Assembly (NCBI GenBank): GCA_963771025.1
Contig: CAVYRL010000002.1
Coordinates: forward strand, 248,001 to 312,000
Direction of reading: 5' to 3'
Source: Miltoncostaea sp963771025
GTDB lineage: Bacteria; Actinomycetota; Thermoleophilia; Miltoncostaeales; Miltoncostaeaceae
Length of the DNA: 64,000 nt
Numbering within the stretch: the first letter of the stretch is position 1; each line of letters starts with the position of its first letter. Of this stretch, positions 6,634 to 14,833 are shown piece after piece. Both the position numbers and the translations under genes were made by a program. The notes below the pieces were generated by a model, which saw only the letters and a list, made by a program, of their open reading frames with translations, ran no database searches and was not told the origin of the DNA.

Positions 6634-8394
6634 ATGGAGCCGACACGGATGTTGCGGTGCGCCACGCACCGAGGCTCGATACCGATGGCGATGGGCCTGG
6701 CGGTACTGGCCCTGGCGGGAGCTCACACCGCGGCGGCATCGGCCGCCGGATCGAGCCACCCGGGCCTTCCCGCGCCCTGGCACTCGACGACGAGGGCCGG
6801 CTCGGTGCACCGGGTCGCACACCCCGGGGCCGCCCCGACATGGCGTCTGCTCAGCCGCGCCGCCCCGGCGCGCGCCCACCTCACCGCGACCGTGCCCGCC
6901 GGGCGGGCCGTGGTGGTGACGACCCGCGTCCGCGTCGCCGGCGCTCGGGTCGCCGGCGGTCGCCGCGCGCTGATCAGCATCGGCTCCCCCCGGCGCCCGC
7001 GGCTGCAGGTCGGCATCGCCAGGACTCCGAGGGGTGGCACGCGCTGGGCCGGCTGGCGTCAGAGCGCCTCCGGTGTCGCCCGGGTCGCCGTCTCGGCCGT
7101 TCGGGTGCGTCGCGGCCGTCTGCAGCGCCTGAGCGTCAGCGCCTCGGGGACCTCGGTCGTCGTGCGGGTGGACGGACGCCTCGTCTTCCGCGGGGGACGG
7201 GCACAGATGCGCTCCGTGTCGCGCCGCCACATCACGCTGGGGCTCGCCCCCGGCCCGGGTCGCGGCAACATCCTCGTGTCCCGCCCGACCGCGCGCGTCG
7301 TCGCGCCGGCGGTGAAGCTGATCAGCAAGGGCCCCGCCCCGGTCGTCCACGCGCCCGGCCCGGACGCAGGCCTCGCCCCGGCGCCGCTCGGCCCGACGGC
7401 CCTTTCGCCGTCGGCCTCCGACCGTCCCTACGACCCGTCGTTCGCCTTCAACGAGCCCATCCCGGCCGGTGCCGCCGCCGACGCCCGCAGCAACGCGATC
7501 GTCAGCCAGGTCGATGCCAACACGGCCGCCTCCAAGGTGATCATGACCTCCTCCAGCGACGTCCCCCCGGTCTACATCGCCAAGCCCACCGACCCCTTCT
7601 ACTCGGTCAGCGTCGGCGGCCAGACCACGCGCTTCCGGGTTCCGGCCGGCGCGGTGCCGGGCGGTGGCTCGGACACGCCGATGGTGATCCTCGACCCCAG
7701 CCACCCGGACTTCGGCGCCGACACCGAGCTTCGCCTCTGGCAGGCCTCGATCTCGGGCTCCAGCCTCCAGGCCTCGGGTGCCGGGCTCTTTCACTACAAC
7801 TCGGACGGGGCGATCCTCAACCCGAGCGGCACGCGCAGCCTCGGCACCCCCTTCCGCGGCCAGGGCACCGGCTCGGGCCTGTCGATCATGGCGGGCCTGA
7901 TCCGCCCCGAGGAGGTGCGCCGCGGCCAGATCGACCACGCCCTGCGCTTCGCCTACTCGGCGGCCGACTTCTCCAACCGCTTCCGCGCCCCGGCCATCAA
8001 GACCGACCAGCCCAACGGCACCTCGACCCGCAACCCGGCCACCGCCATGGACATGGGCATGCGCCTGCAGCTGGACCCGTCGGTCAACTGCCAGGCCCGC
8101 ACCGTCCCCGGCAAGGCCGACGGCTCCCTCGAGACCCGCTACCTGCGCATGCTCTGCACCGCCCTTCAGCGCTACGGCATGATCGCGGTCGATGGCACCG
8201 GCGACCGCGGCCTGATGCTGATGATGGAGCACGACAAGACCGCCCCCTGGGCCTCGGTGGTGGGCACGCCCCTGTACGGCTCCTACGGCTACCTGATCCG
8301 CGACGCGGACAGCCCCTCCGACGGCCTGTCGCGCAACGGCACCTCCGGCATCCCCTGGAACGCGCTCAGGGTGCTCGACCGATCGACCTTCTAG
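6634..8394 (+). CDS. Secreted protein with LamG-like domain, paralogue of the protein at 874-2271
   Basis: 586 residues. An N-terminal hydrophobic segment (MAMGLAVLALAGAHTAAASAA, about residues 18-38) acts as signal or anchor. Residues about 80-225 are Arg/Val-rich strands resembling a LamG/concanavalin-like sandwich. The C-terminal half (about 270-586) is homologous to the 874 protein: VYIAKPTDPFYSV, ELRLWQASISGSSLQASGAG, SIMAGLIRPEEVRRGQIDHAL, MDMGMRLQLDP and ALQRYGMIAVDGTGDRG. It lacks the basic tail of its paralogue. AAGGAGG lies only 4 bases before the ATG, a tight but usable spacing. The function is unknown; position and export point to the cell surface. Confidence 0.85.
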   Translation: MEPTRMLRCATHRGSIPMAMGLAVLALAGAHTAAASAAGSSHPGLPAPWHSTTRAGSVHRVAHPGAAPTWRLLSRAAPARAHLTATVPAGRAVVVTTRVRVAGARVAGGRRALISIGSPRRPRLQVGIARTPRGGTRWAGWRQSASGVARVAVSAVRVRRGRLQRLSVSASGTSVVVRVDGRLVFRGGRAQMRSVSRRHITLGLAPGPGRGNILVSRPTARVVAPAVKLISKGPAPVVHAPGPDAGLAPAPLGPTALSPSASDRPYDPSFAFNEPIPAGAAADARSNAIVSQVDANTAASKVIMTSSSDVPPVYIAKPTDPFYSVSVGGQTTRFRVPAGAVPGGGSDTPMVILDPSHPDFGADTELRLWQASISGSSLQASGAGLFHYNSDGAILNPSGTRSLGTPFRGQGTGSGLSIMAGLIRPEEVRRGQIDHALRFAYSAADFSNRFRAPAIKTDQPNGTSTRNPATAMDMGMRLQLDPSVNCQARTVPGKADGSLETRYLRMLCTALQRYGMIAVDGTGDRGLMLMMEHDKTAPWASVVGTPLYGSYGYLIRDADSPSDGLSRNGTSGIPWNALRVLDRSTF

Positions 8395-8422
8395 GCTGCC
8401 GCCTGGCGACGGAGGAGAGAGC

Positions 8423-9580
8423 GTGACCACACCAGAGGCGGCGGCGCGACCCGGTCGGGTGGATCTGCTCATGAGAGCGGATCTGCTCGACCCGGTCCGT
8501 GACGAGTGGCGCGCGCTGGCCGAGCGGGCCGGCGTGCCGTTCACCACACCCGAGTGGCACGAGGCCTGGCTGGCCAATCACCCGGCCGCGCGTCCGGTGG
8601 TGGCCGTCGTCCGCGACGCGCAGGGCGCCGTGCGCGGCGTGCTGGCGATGGTGCTCAGCCGGCGCAACGGCCTTCGCGTGCTCCACTTCGCCGGCGACGA
8701 TCTCGGCGACGCGTTCGCCCCGGTCTGCGCCGAGGGCGTCACGGAGCGCGCGGTCGCGCGCCTGGTGGGCGAGGCCATCGCGGCGAGCGGCTTGCGGTGG
8801 GACATGGTGACCCTGGGCCACGTCGACGAGGCCCTCGGCTGGCACGAGGCCTTCCGCGCCGCGCTGCCCGGGTCGCTCGCCTCCATCGAGCGCCGCCGCA
8901 TCGAGGCTCCGTCGATCGAGGACGCGGGTGACACGTGGGCCGCGTATCTCGCGGGGCGCCGCCGCACCTTCCGCAAGGAGACCCGCCGTCGGCGCCGCCG
9001 GTTGGAGGAGGACGAGACGCACAGCTTCCGCGCGGCCGACACCTCCTCCTGCGGCCCGGACACCGCGACCCTGTTCCACCTGCACGACCTGCGCTGGGAC
9101 GATCGCGGAGGCTCGTCGATCGAATCGCCGGCCGCGCGCGCCACCCTGGCCGACTTCAACCTCGCGGCCGCCAGGCGCGGGTGGCTCCAGCTGTGGCTGC
9201 TCGATCTGGACGGCGCCCCGGCGGCGGCCGAGTTGGCCTGGCGTCTGGGCGGGCGGCAGACCCACTTCCAGGGCGGCTTCGACCCCGAGCACGCCTCGCG
9301 GGGGGTGGGCATCGTGCTGTTCGCCCGCGCCCTCGAGGACGGCTTCGAGAAGGGCGTGCGGCACTTCGACCTCGGCCAGGGCACCGCGGCCTACAAGATG
9401 GAGTTCGCCAGCGGCACGAGGGTGGCGACGACGGTGATGCTGGTGCGGTCGTGGAGCCCGCTGCGCCCGGTCGTCGCCGGCGCGATGCTCGCGCGCACGG
9501 GGCTGAAGGCGGTGCCCGACGAACGCCTCGCGCCGCTGCGCGCGGGCGTGGAGCGCGTGCGCGCCCGCCTCAGGAGATGA
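8423..9580 (+). CDS. CelD/BcsL-like GNAT acyltransferase
   Basis: 385 residues. Double-GNAT (FemAB/CelD) architecture: N-terminal EWRALAERAGVPFTTPEWHEA, then PVVAVVRDAQGAVRGVLAMV, and the C-terminal acetyltransferase core with WLQLWLLDLDGAPAAAELAW, GIVLFARALEDGFEKGVRHFD and LGQGTAAYKMEFA. Relatives act on polysaccharide or cell-wall precursors, consistent with the adjacent exopolysaccharide genes. GGAGGAGAG precedes the GTG start. Its 3' end overlaps the convergent carboxylase gene by 11 bases. Confidence 0.85.
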   Translation: MTTPEAAARPGRVDLLMRADLLDPVRDEWRALAERAGVPFTTPEWHEAWLANHPAARPVVAVVRDAQGAVRGVLAMVLSRRNGLRVLHFAGDDLGDAFAPVCAEGVTERAVARLVGEAIAASGLRWDMVTLGHVDEALGWHEAFRAALPGSLASIERRRIEAPSIEDAGDTWAAYLAGRRRTFRKETRRRRRRLEEDETHSFRAADTSSCGPDTATLFHLHDLRWDDRGGSSIESPAARATLADFNLAAARRGWLQLWLLDLDGAPAAAELAWRLGGRQTHFQGGFDPEHASRGVGIVLFARALEDGFEKGVRHFDLGQGTAAYKMEFASGTRVATTVMLVRSWSPLRPVVAGAMLARTGLKAVPDERLAPLRAGVERVRARLRR

Positions 9581-11351
9581 TCGCCACCACGTCGCCCACC
9601 GTCACGCCCTGACCCTCGGCGACCCGCACCTCTTTCACGGTGCCGGGCCGATGGGCGGCGATCTCGTTCTCCATCTTCATCGCCTCGACGATGCATACGA
9701 TGTCGCCGGCGGCGACCTCCTGGCCGGCCTCGACGGCGACGCGCAGCACCGTGCCCTGCATCGGGGTGACCACCTGATCGGGTGCCGCCCCGCCGCCCGC
9801 GCCACCCGATGAACGTGCCCGCTTGGTCTTCTTCCCGGCCGCCGGGGCCGGGGCCGACGCGCCGCCGCGATCCGCGTACCGCAACTCCACCTCGAAGCGC
9901 CTGCCGCCGACCTCGGCCACGAAGGTGCGCTCGGTCTGCGGCTCTGCGTCGGGCGCCAGGTCGGACGCGCCCGCGACCGCCCCGGGCGTGCCCGGGATCG
10001 GCGTGGGCGCGTCGGCGAGGCGGGCGAGCAGGGCGTGGCAGGCCCCGCCGGCGATGAACTCCTCCTCCTGGAACAGCCACCGGTGGAAGGGGATCAGGGT
10101 CGCCGGCCCCTCCACCACGAACTCCCCGAGCGCCCGCAGCATGCGTCGCCGCGCCGAGTCGCGATCCACGTCCCACGCGATCAGCTTGGCCACCATCGGG
10201 TCGTAGATCTCGGGGATCTCGGATCCGGCCCGCACGCCGGAATCGACCCGCACGCCGGGCCCGGAGGGCTCGCGGTAGGCCGTGATACGGGCGGGGGAGG
10301 GCAGGAAGCGGTCGGAGGCGTCCTCCGCATTGATGCGGCACTCGAAGGCGTGGCCGCGCGGGCTCACCTGCTCCTGCGTGATCGACAGCGGCTCGCCGGC
10401 GGCCACCCGGATCTGCTCGCGCACCAGATCGAGGCCGGTGACCACCTCGGTGACGGTGTGCTCCACCTGGATGCGGGTGTTCATCTCCAGGAAGAAGAAC
10501 TCGTCGCCCGAGACCAGGTATTCGAGGGTGCCGGCCGACGTGTAGTCGACCGCCTCGGCGGCCCGCACGGAGGCCTCCCCCATGCGGCGGCGCAGGTCGT
10601 CGGAGACCACCGGGCTCGGCGTCTCCTCGATCAGCTTCTGATGGCGGCGCTGCACCGAGCAATCACGCTCGCCCAGCCAGATGCAGCTCCCCCTGCTGTC
10701 GGCCAGGATCTGGATCTCGACGTGGCGCGGCTCGTGCAGGTAGCGCTCGAGGTACACCGCGCCGTCGGCGAAGAACCGCTCGCCCTCGCGCACGGCCCCG
10801 GCGAACGCGTCCTCGAGGTCGTCGGGCGTCAGCGCGACGCGGAGGCCCTTGCCGCCGCCGCCGGCGGATGCCTTCACCGCCACGGGGTAGCCGATCGTGT
10901 CGGCGATCGGGCGCGCCGCGGCGACGTCGGCCACCAGCTCGGTGACCCCGGGCACGATCGGCACGCCGGCCGCGTCCATCAGGGCCCGCGCCTGCACCTT
11001 GGAGCCCATCGCCTCGATCGCGTCCGGCGGCGGACCGATCCAGACGATGCCGGCGTCGGCGAGCGACCGCGCGAACCCGGCGTTCTCGGCCAGGAACCCG
11101 TAGCCCGGGTGGACGGCGTCCACGCCGGCGTCCGCGGCGATCTCCAGGATGCGCGGCACGTTGAGGTAGGTCTCCGCGGCTTGCCCCGGCCCGAGAAGGT
11201 AGGCCTCGTCGGCGTGGCTCACGAACAGGGCGTCGCGATCGACCTCGCTGTAGACGGCGACCGAGGTGATGCCCATCTCGCGCAGCGTGCGGAACACGCG
11301 GATCGCGATCTCCCCGCGGTTGGCCACCATCACCTTCGAGATCGCGGTCAC
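9570..11351 (-). CDS. pccA: Acyl-CoA (acetyl/propionyl-CoA) carboxylase alpha subunit: biotin carboxylase plus biotin carrier
   Basis: 593 residues. An ATP-grasp biotin carboxylase (VMVANRGEIAIR, then VKASAGGGGKGLRVA for ATP, and EMNTRIQVEHTVTE) is joined through a linker to a biotinyl domain at the C-terminus with EAMKMENEI; the biotinylated Lys is about residue 559. It carboxylates biotin for the transferase encoded just upstream. I chose GTG at 11351 rather than the in-frame ATG at 11366 because GGGGAGGA lies between them at correct spacing. The GTG overlaps the epsilon-subunit stop (GTGA, 11348-11351). Confidence 0.94.
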   Translation of the reverse strand: MTAISKVMVANRGEIAIRVFRTLREMGITSVAVYSEVDRDALFVSHADEAYLLGPGQAAETYLNVPRILEIAADAGVDAVHPGYGFLAENAGFARSLADAGIVWIGPPPDAIEAMGSKVQARALMDAAGVPIVPGVTELVADVAAARPIADTIGYPVAVKASAGGGGKGLRVALTPDDLEDAFAGAVREGERFFADGAVYLERYLHEPRHVEIQILADSRGSCIWLGERDCSVQRRHQKLIEETPSPVVSDDLRRRMGEASVRAAEAVDYTSAGTLEYLVSGDEFFFLEMNTRIQVEHTVTEVVTGLDLVREQIRVAAGEPLSITQEQVSPRGHAFECRINAEDASDRFLPSPARITAYREPSGPGVRVDSGVRAGSEIPEIYDPMVAKLIAWDVDRDSARRRMLRALGEFVVEGPATLIPFHRWLFQEEEFIAGGACHALLARLADAPTPIPGTPGAVAGASDLAPDAEPQTERTFVAEVGGRRFEVELRYADRGGASAPAPAAGKKTKRARSSGGAGGGAAPDQVVTPMQGTVLRVAVEAGQEVAAGDIVCIVEAMKMENEIAAHRPGTVKEVRVAEGQGVTVGDVVAIIS

Positions 11352-11575
11352 GCGGTTCCTCCCCATGGGGTTCCGTCATCCTTGGCGCCGCCCGGCACCT
11401 CGGTGTTCTCGAGCATCGCCGCCCGTCGCCAGCGCGAGCGGTACGCCACCGGCGCCGTGCCGGCCGGGGTGCCGCCCTCCGACTCGACCAGCGCCGTGAC
11501 GGCGGCCGCGAGCGCGGCGAGCTCGGCCGGAGCCGGTGTGCCGCCGGCCCGCACCCGCAGTCGTCCCGTGCTCAC
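11348..11575 (-). CDS. Acyl-CoA carboxylase epsilon subunit
   Basis: 75 residues. Small actinobacterial subunit that stabilises the alpha-beta holoenzyme. It has the usual layout: LRVRAGGTPAPAELAALAA near the start (the LRV.G.PT..ELAAL pattern), a variable middle, and SRWRRAAMLEN near the end (the RS.WA.....L pattern). Sandwiched between beta and alpha genes with 4-base GTGA overlaps on both sides (11572-11575 and 11348-11351), which supports 1:1 coupled translation. Too short and variable for a certain call on sequence alone, but the context is decisive. Confidence 0.85.
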   Translation of the reverse strand: MSTGRLRVRAGGTPAPAELAALAAAVTALVESEGGTPAGTAPVAYRSRWRRAAMLENTEVPGGAKDDGTPWGGTA

Positions 11576-13134
11576 AGGGGGATGTTCCCGTGCTTGCGGC
11601 GGGGCCGCAGCTCGCGTTTGGTCAACGAAACCTCGAGCGCGCGGATCAGCCAGGCCCGGGTCTCCTCGGGCTCGATGACGTCGTCCACGTAGCCGCGCTC
11701 CGCGGCGATGTACGGGTTCGCGAAGCGCTCGGTGTAGTCGGCGATCAGCTGGGCGCGCCGCTCCGCCACGTCGGCGTCCTCGGCCTCCGCCTGCTGCAGC
11801 TCGCGGCGGAACACGATGTTGACCGCCCCCTCGGCGCCCATCACGGCGATCTCGGCCGTGGGCCACGCGGCGTTGAAGTCGGCGCCCACGTGCTTGCTGG
11901 CCATCACATCGTACGCGCCGCCGTAGGCCTTGCGCGTGATCACCGTCAGCTTCGGCACCGTGGCCTCGCTGTAGGCGTAGAGCAGCTTGGCGCCGTGCAG
12001 GATGATGCCGCCGTACTCCTGCGTCGTCCCCGGCAGGAAGCCGGGCACGTCGACCAGGGTCACGATCGGGACGTTGAAGGCGTCGCAGAAGCGCACGAAC
12101 CGCGCCCCCTTGATGGAGGCGTCGATGTCGAGGACGCCGGCGAGCGCCTTCGGCTGATTGCCGACCAGGCCGACGACGTGTCCGGCCAGGCGGGCGAAGC
12201 CGATCACGATGTTGGGCGCGTAGAGCGGGGCGACCTCGAGGAAGTCGCCGTCGTCCACGATCAGCTCGATGACCTCGGTCATGTCGTACGGCTTGGTCGC
12301 CGTGTCGGGGACGATCGTCGCCAGTTCGGGCGCGGCGCGGTCAACCGGGTCGTCCGTGGCCACGAACGGCGCCGGATCGAGGTTGTTCTGCGGCAGGTAC
12401 GAGACCAGGTCGCGCACCATCTCGAGGCACTCGGGCTCCGAGTCGGCGGCGAACTGGCACGCGCCCGACCTGGTGGCGTGGCTGTAGGCGCCCCCGAGCT
12501 CCTCCATGGTCACGTCCTCGCCGGTCACCGTCTTGATGACCTCGGGGCCCGTGATGAACATGTGGCTGGTCTCGCGCACCATGAAGATGAAGTCGGTGAT
12601 CGCGGGGCTGTAGACGGCGCCGCCGGCGCATGGGCCCATCACGACCGAGATCTGCGGTATCACCCCGCTCGCGCGGACATTGCGGAAGAAGATGTCCGCA
12701 TAACCGCCGAGGCTGACGACGCCCTCCTGGATGCGGGCGCCGCCGGAGTCGTTGATGCCGATGATCGGGCAGCCCATCTTCACGGCGAGGTCCATCACCT
12801 TGACGATCTTCTCGGCGAACACCTCGCCGAGGCTGCCGCCGAAGACCGTGAAGTCCTGGCTGAACACGAACACCTTGCGGCCGTCGATGGTGCCGTGGCC
12901 GGTCACGACGCCGTCACCCCAGGGCCGCGTGTCCTCCAGCCCGAAGCCGTGCGCGCGGTGCCGGGTGAACATGTCGAGCTCGACGAAGCTGCCGGGATCG
13001 AGCAGCAGGTCGAGGCGCTCGCGAGCGGTCAGCTTGCCGCGGGCGTGCTGGCGCTCGACGGCCGCCTCGGTGCCGGCGTGCCGCGCTTCCTCGCGCAGCG
13101 CCCGCAGGCGCTCGCGCTTCTCCTCGGTGCTCAC
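11572..13134 (-). CDS. pccB: Acyl-CoA (propionyl-CoA) carboxylase beta subunit, carboxyltransferase
   Basis: 520 residues. Crotonase-fold carboxyltransferase transferring CO2 from biotin to acyl-CoA. Visible hallmarks are GKLTARERLDLLLDPGSF, the first oxyanion hole around INDSGGARIQEGV, MGPCAGGAVYSPA, and the second around GFLPGTTQEYGGIILHGAK and ITRKAYGGAYDVM. Placement beside methylmalonyl-CoA mutase favours propionyl-CoA as substrate. GTG start at 13134 overlaps the mutase stop (GTGA); the longer frame upstream lies within the mutase gene. Confidence 0.94.
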   Translation of the reverse strand: MSTEEKRERLRALREEARHAGTEAAVERQHARGKLTARERLDLLLDPGSFVELDMFTRHRAHGFGLEDTRPWGDGVVTGHGTIDGRKVFVFSQDFTVFGGSLGEVFAEKIVKVMDLAVKMGCPIIGINDSGGARIQEGVVSLGGYADIFFRNVRASGVIPQISVVMGPCAGGAVYSPAITDFIFMVRETSHMFITGPEVIKTVTGEDVTMEELGGAYSHATRSGACQFAADSEPECLEMVRDLVSYLPQNNLDPAPFVATDDPVDRAAPELATIVPDTATKPYDMTEVIELIVDDGDFLEVAPLYAPNIVIGFARLAGHVVGLVGNQPKALAGVLDIDASIKGARFVRFCDAFNVPIVTLVDVPGFLPGTTQEYGGIILHGAKLLYAYSEATVPKLTVITRKAYGGAYDVMASKHVGADFNAAWPTAEIAVMGAEGAVNIVFRRELQQAEAEDADVAERRAQLIADYTERFANPYIAAERGYVDDVIEPEETRAWLIRALEVSLTKRELRPRRKHGNIPL

Positions 13135-14741
13135 CCTCGGGCGGCCAGCATCCGGTCGTACTCCCCATACTCCTCGCGCAGCACCCCGCACACCTCGCCC
13201 ACCGTCGCCCGGGCGCGCAGCGCCTCGCGCATGGGGGGGAGCAGGTTGGCCGTCCCGCGCGCGGCGTCGCGCACGTCCTCGAGGCGCGCCTGCACCTCGG
13301 CGTCGTCGCGCGACGCCCGCAGGCGGCGCAGGCGCGCGACCTGGTCAACCTCGATCTGGGGATCGACGCGGTGGATCGACACCGGCTGCTCGTCGTCCTC
13401 GTGGTACTCGTTGACCCCGATCACCGCGCGCTCGCCCGAGGCGACCTCCTCGTGATGGCGGAAGGCCGCATCGCCGATCGCCTCACGCATGTACTCGATG
13501 CACGCGACGGCTCCGCCGCGCTCGTCGATGGAGGCGATGATCTCGCGGGCGCGTTCCTCGATCTCGGCCGTGAGGGTCTCCACGTAGTAGCTGCCGCCGA
13601 GGGGATCGACGGTGTCGCGGATGCCCGACTCGGCGGCGATCACCTGCTGCGTGCGCAGGGCCAGCTTGGCCGACTCCTCGGTGGGCAGTGCGAGCGCCTC
13701 GTCGAAGCCGTTGGAGTGGATCGACTGCGCGCCGCCCAGCGCCGCGGCGAGCACCTGCACGGCGACCCGCACGATGTTGTTCCGGGGCTGCTGCGCGGTC
13801 AGCGTGCTGCCGCCGGTCTGGGCGTGGAAGCGCAGCGCCATCGCGCGCGGCTCGGTGGCGCCGAAGCGGTCGCGCATGATGTGGGCCCAGAGGGAGCGGG
13901 CCGCCCGGAACTTGGCGACCTCCTCCATCAGGTTGTTGTGGGAGTTGAAGAAGAACGACAGGCGGGGCCCGAACTGGTTGACGTCGAGGCCCGCGGTCCG
14001 GGCCGCCTCGACGTAGGCGATGCCGTTGGCGAGGGTGAAGGCCACCTCCTGCACCGCCGTCGAGCCGGCCTCGCGGATGTGGTACCCGCTGATCGAGATC
14101 GTGTTCCACTTCGGCATCTCGGCGTCGCAGTAGGCGAACGTGTCGGTGGTCAGCCGCATCGACGGCACCGGCGGGTAGATGTAGTTGCCGCGGGCCACGT
14201 ACTCCTTGAGCACGTCGTTCTGGATCGTCCCGCGCAGCTCGCGCGCGTCGGCCCCGTTCTCCTCGGCCACCAGCTGGTACAGCAGCAGCAGCACCGAGGC
14301 CGGGGCGTTGATGGTCATGCTGGTCGAGACCCGGTCGAGGGGGATGCCGTCGAACAGGCGGCCCATGTCCTCCACCGAGTCGATGGCGACACCGACGCGC
14401 CCCACCTCGCCCGCGGCCAGCGGGTCGTCGGAGTCCATGCCGAGCTGGGTGGGCAGGTCGAAGGCGGTCGAGAGGCCCGGAGCGCCGGCTCCCAGCAGGT
14501 AGCGGAAGCGCTCGTTGGTCTCCTCCGCCGTCGCGAACCCGGCGTACTGACGCATCGTCCAGGGCTTGCGGCGATACATCGTGGGGTGGACGCCCCGCGT
14601 GTAGGGGAACGCGCCGGGCTCGCCCAGGCGATCGGCGAGATCGAGGCCCGAGATCGACGAGTCGTCGTAGACGCGCGCGATCTCGACACCCGATTCGGTG
14701 GCCCGGACCGTCCCCTCCGCGCCGCCCTTGCTGTCGCTCAC
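13131..14741 (-). CDS. Methylmalonyl-CoA mutase catalytic subunit without B12-binding domain
   Basis: 536 residues. TIM-barrel substrate domain of the mutase: YTRGVHPTMYRRKPWTMRQYAG, FDLPTQLGMDSDDP, SMTINAPA, HAQTGGSTLTAQQPRNN and VDPLGGSYYVE. It converts methylmalonyl-CoA to succinyl-CoA, linking propionate to the TCA cycle (sucC is at the window start). It ends after the barrel: no DxHxxG cobalamin domain follows, so the B12-binding subunit must be a separate gene, and none is seen in this window. AAGGAG lies upstream of the GTG start. First gene of the four-gene operon running down to 9570. Confidence 0.93.
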   Translation of the reverse strand: MSDSKGGAEGTVRATESGVEIARVYDDSSISGLDLADRLGEPGAFPYTRGVHPTMYRRKPWTMRQYAGFATAEETNERFRYLLGAGAPGLSTAFDLPTQLGMDSDDPLAAGEVGRVGVAIDSVEDMGRLFDGIPLDRVSTSMTINAPASVLLLLYQLVAEENGADARELRGTIQNDVLKEYVARGNYIYPPVPSMRLTTDTFAYCDAEMPKWNTISISGYHIREAGSTAVQEVAFTLANGIAYVEAARTAGLDVNQFGPRLSFFFNSHNNLMEEVAKFRAARSLWAHIMRDRFGATEPRAMALRFHAQTGGSTLTAQQPRNNIVRVAVQVLAAALGGAQSIHSNGFDEALALPTEESAKLALRTQQVIAAESGIRDTVDPLGGSYYVETLTAEIEERAREIIASIDERGGAVACIEYMREAIGDAAFRHHEEVASGERAVIGVNEYHEDDEQPVSIHRVDPQIEVDQVARLRRLRASRDDAEVQARLEDVRDAARGTANLLPPMREALRARATVGEVCGVLREEYGEYDRMLAARG

Positions 14742-14786
14742 GTGCTCCTTCTGAGATCGCGCTCGCACCGGGGATTGCACGGTGCA

Positions 14787-14825
14787 GGAACCCGGCGACG
14801 CTACCACACGCCGTCGCCGGGTTCC
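14787..14825 (-). terminator. Terminator-like hairpin after the lysyl-oxidase-like gene
   Basis: Perfect 14-bp stem (14787-14800 with 14812-14825) and 11-base loop, beginning 8 bases beyond the stop codon at 14834 and lying before the mutase operon. No T-tract. Confidence 0.7.
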
Positions 14826-14833
14826 GAAGGGCG

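Noticed and set aside
6448..8577. Antisense and alternative frames across 6634-8394
   Set aside because: The + strand frame has signal-like N-terminus, ribosome-binding site and homology to its paralogue; the others are GC-driven shadows.
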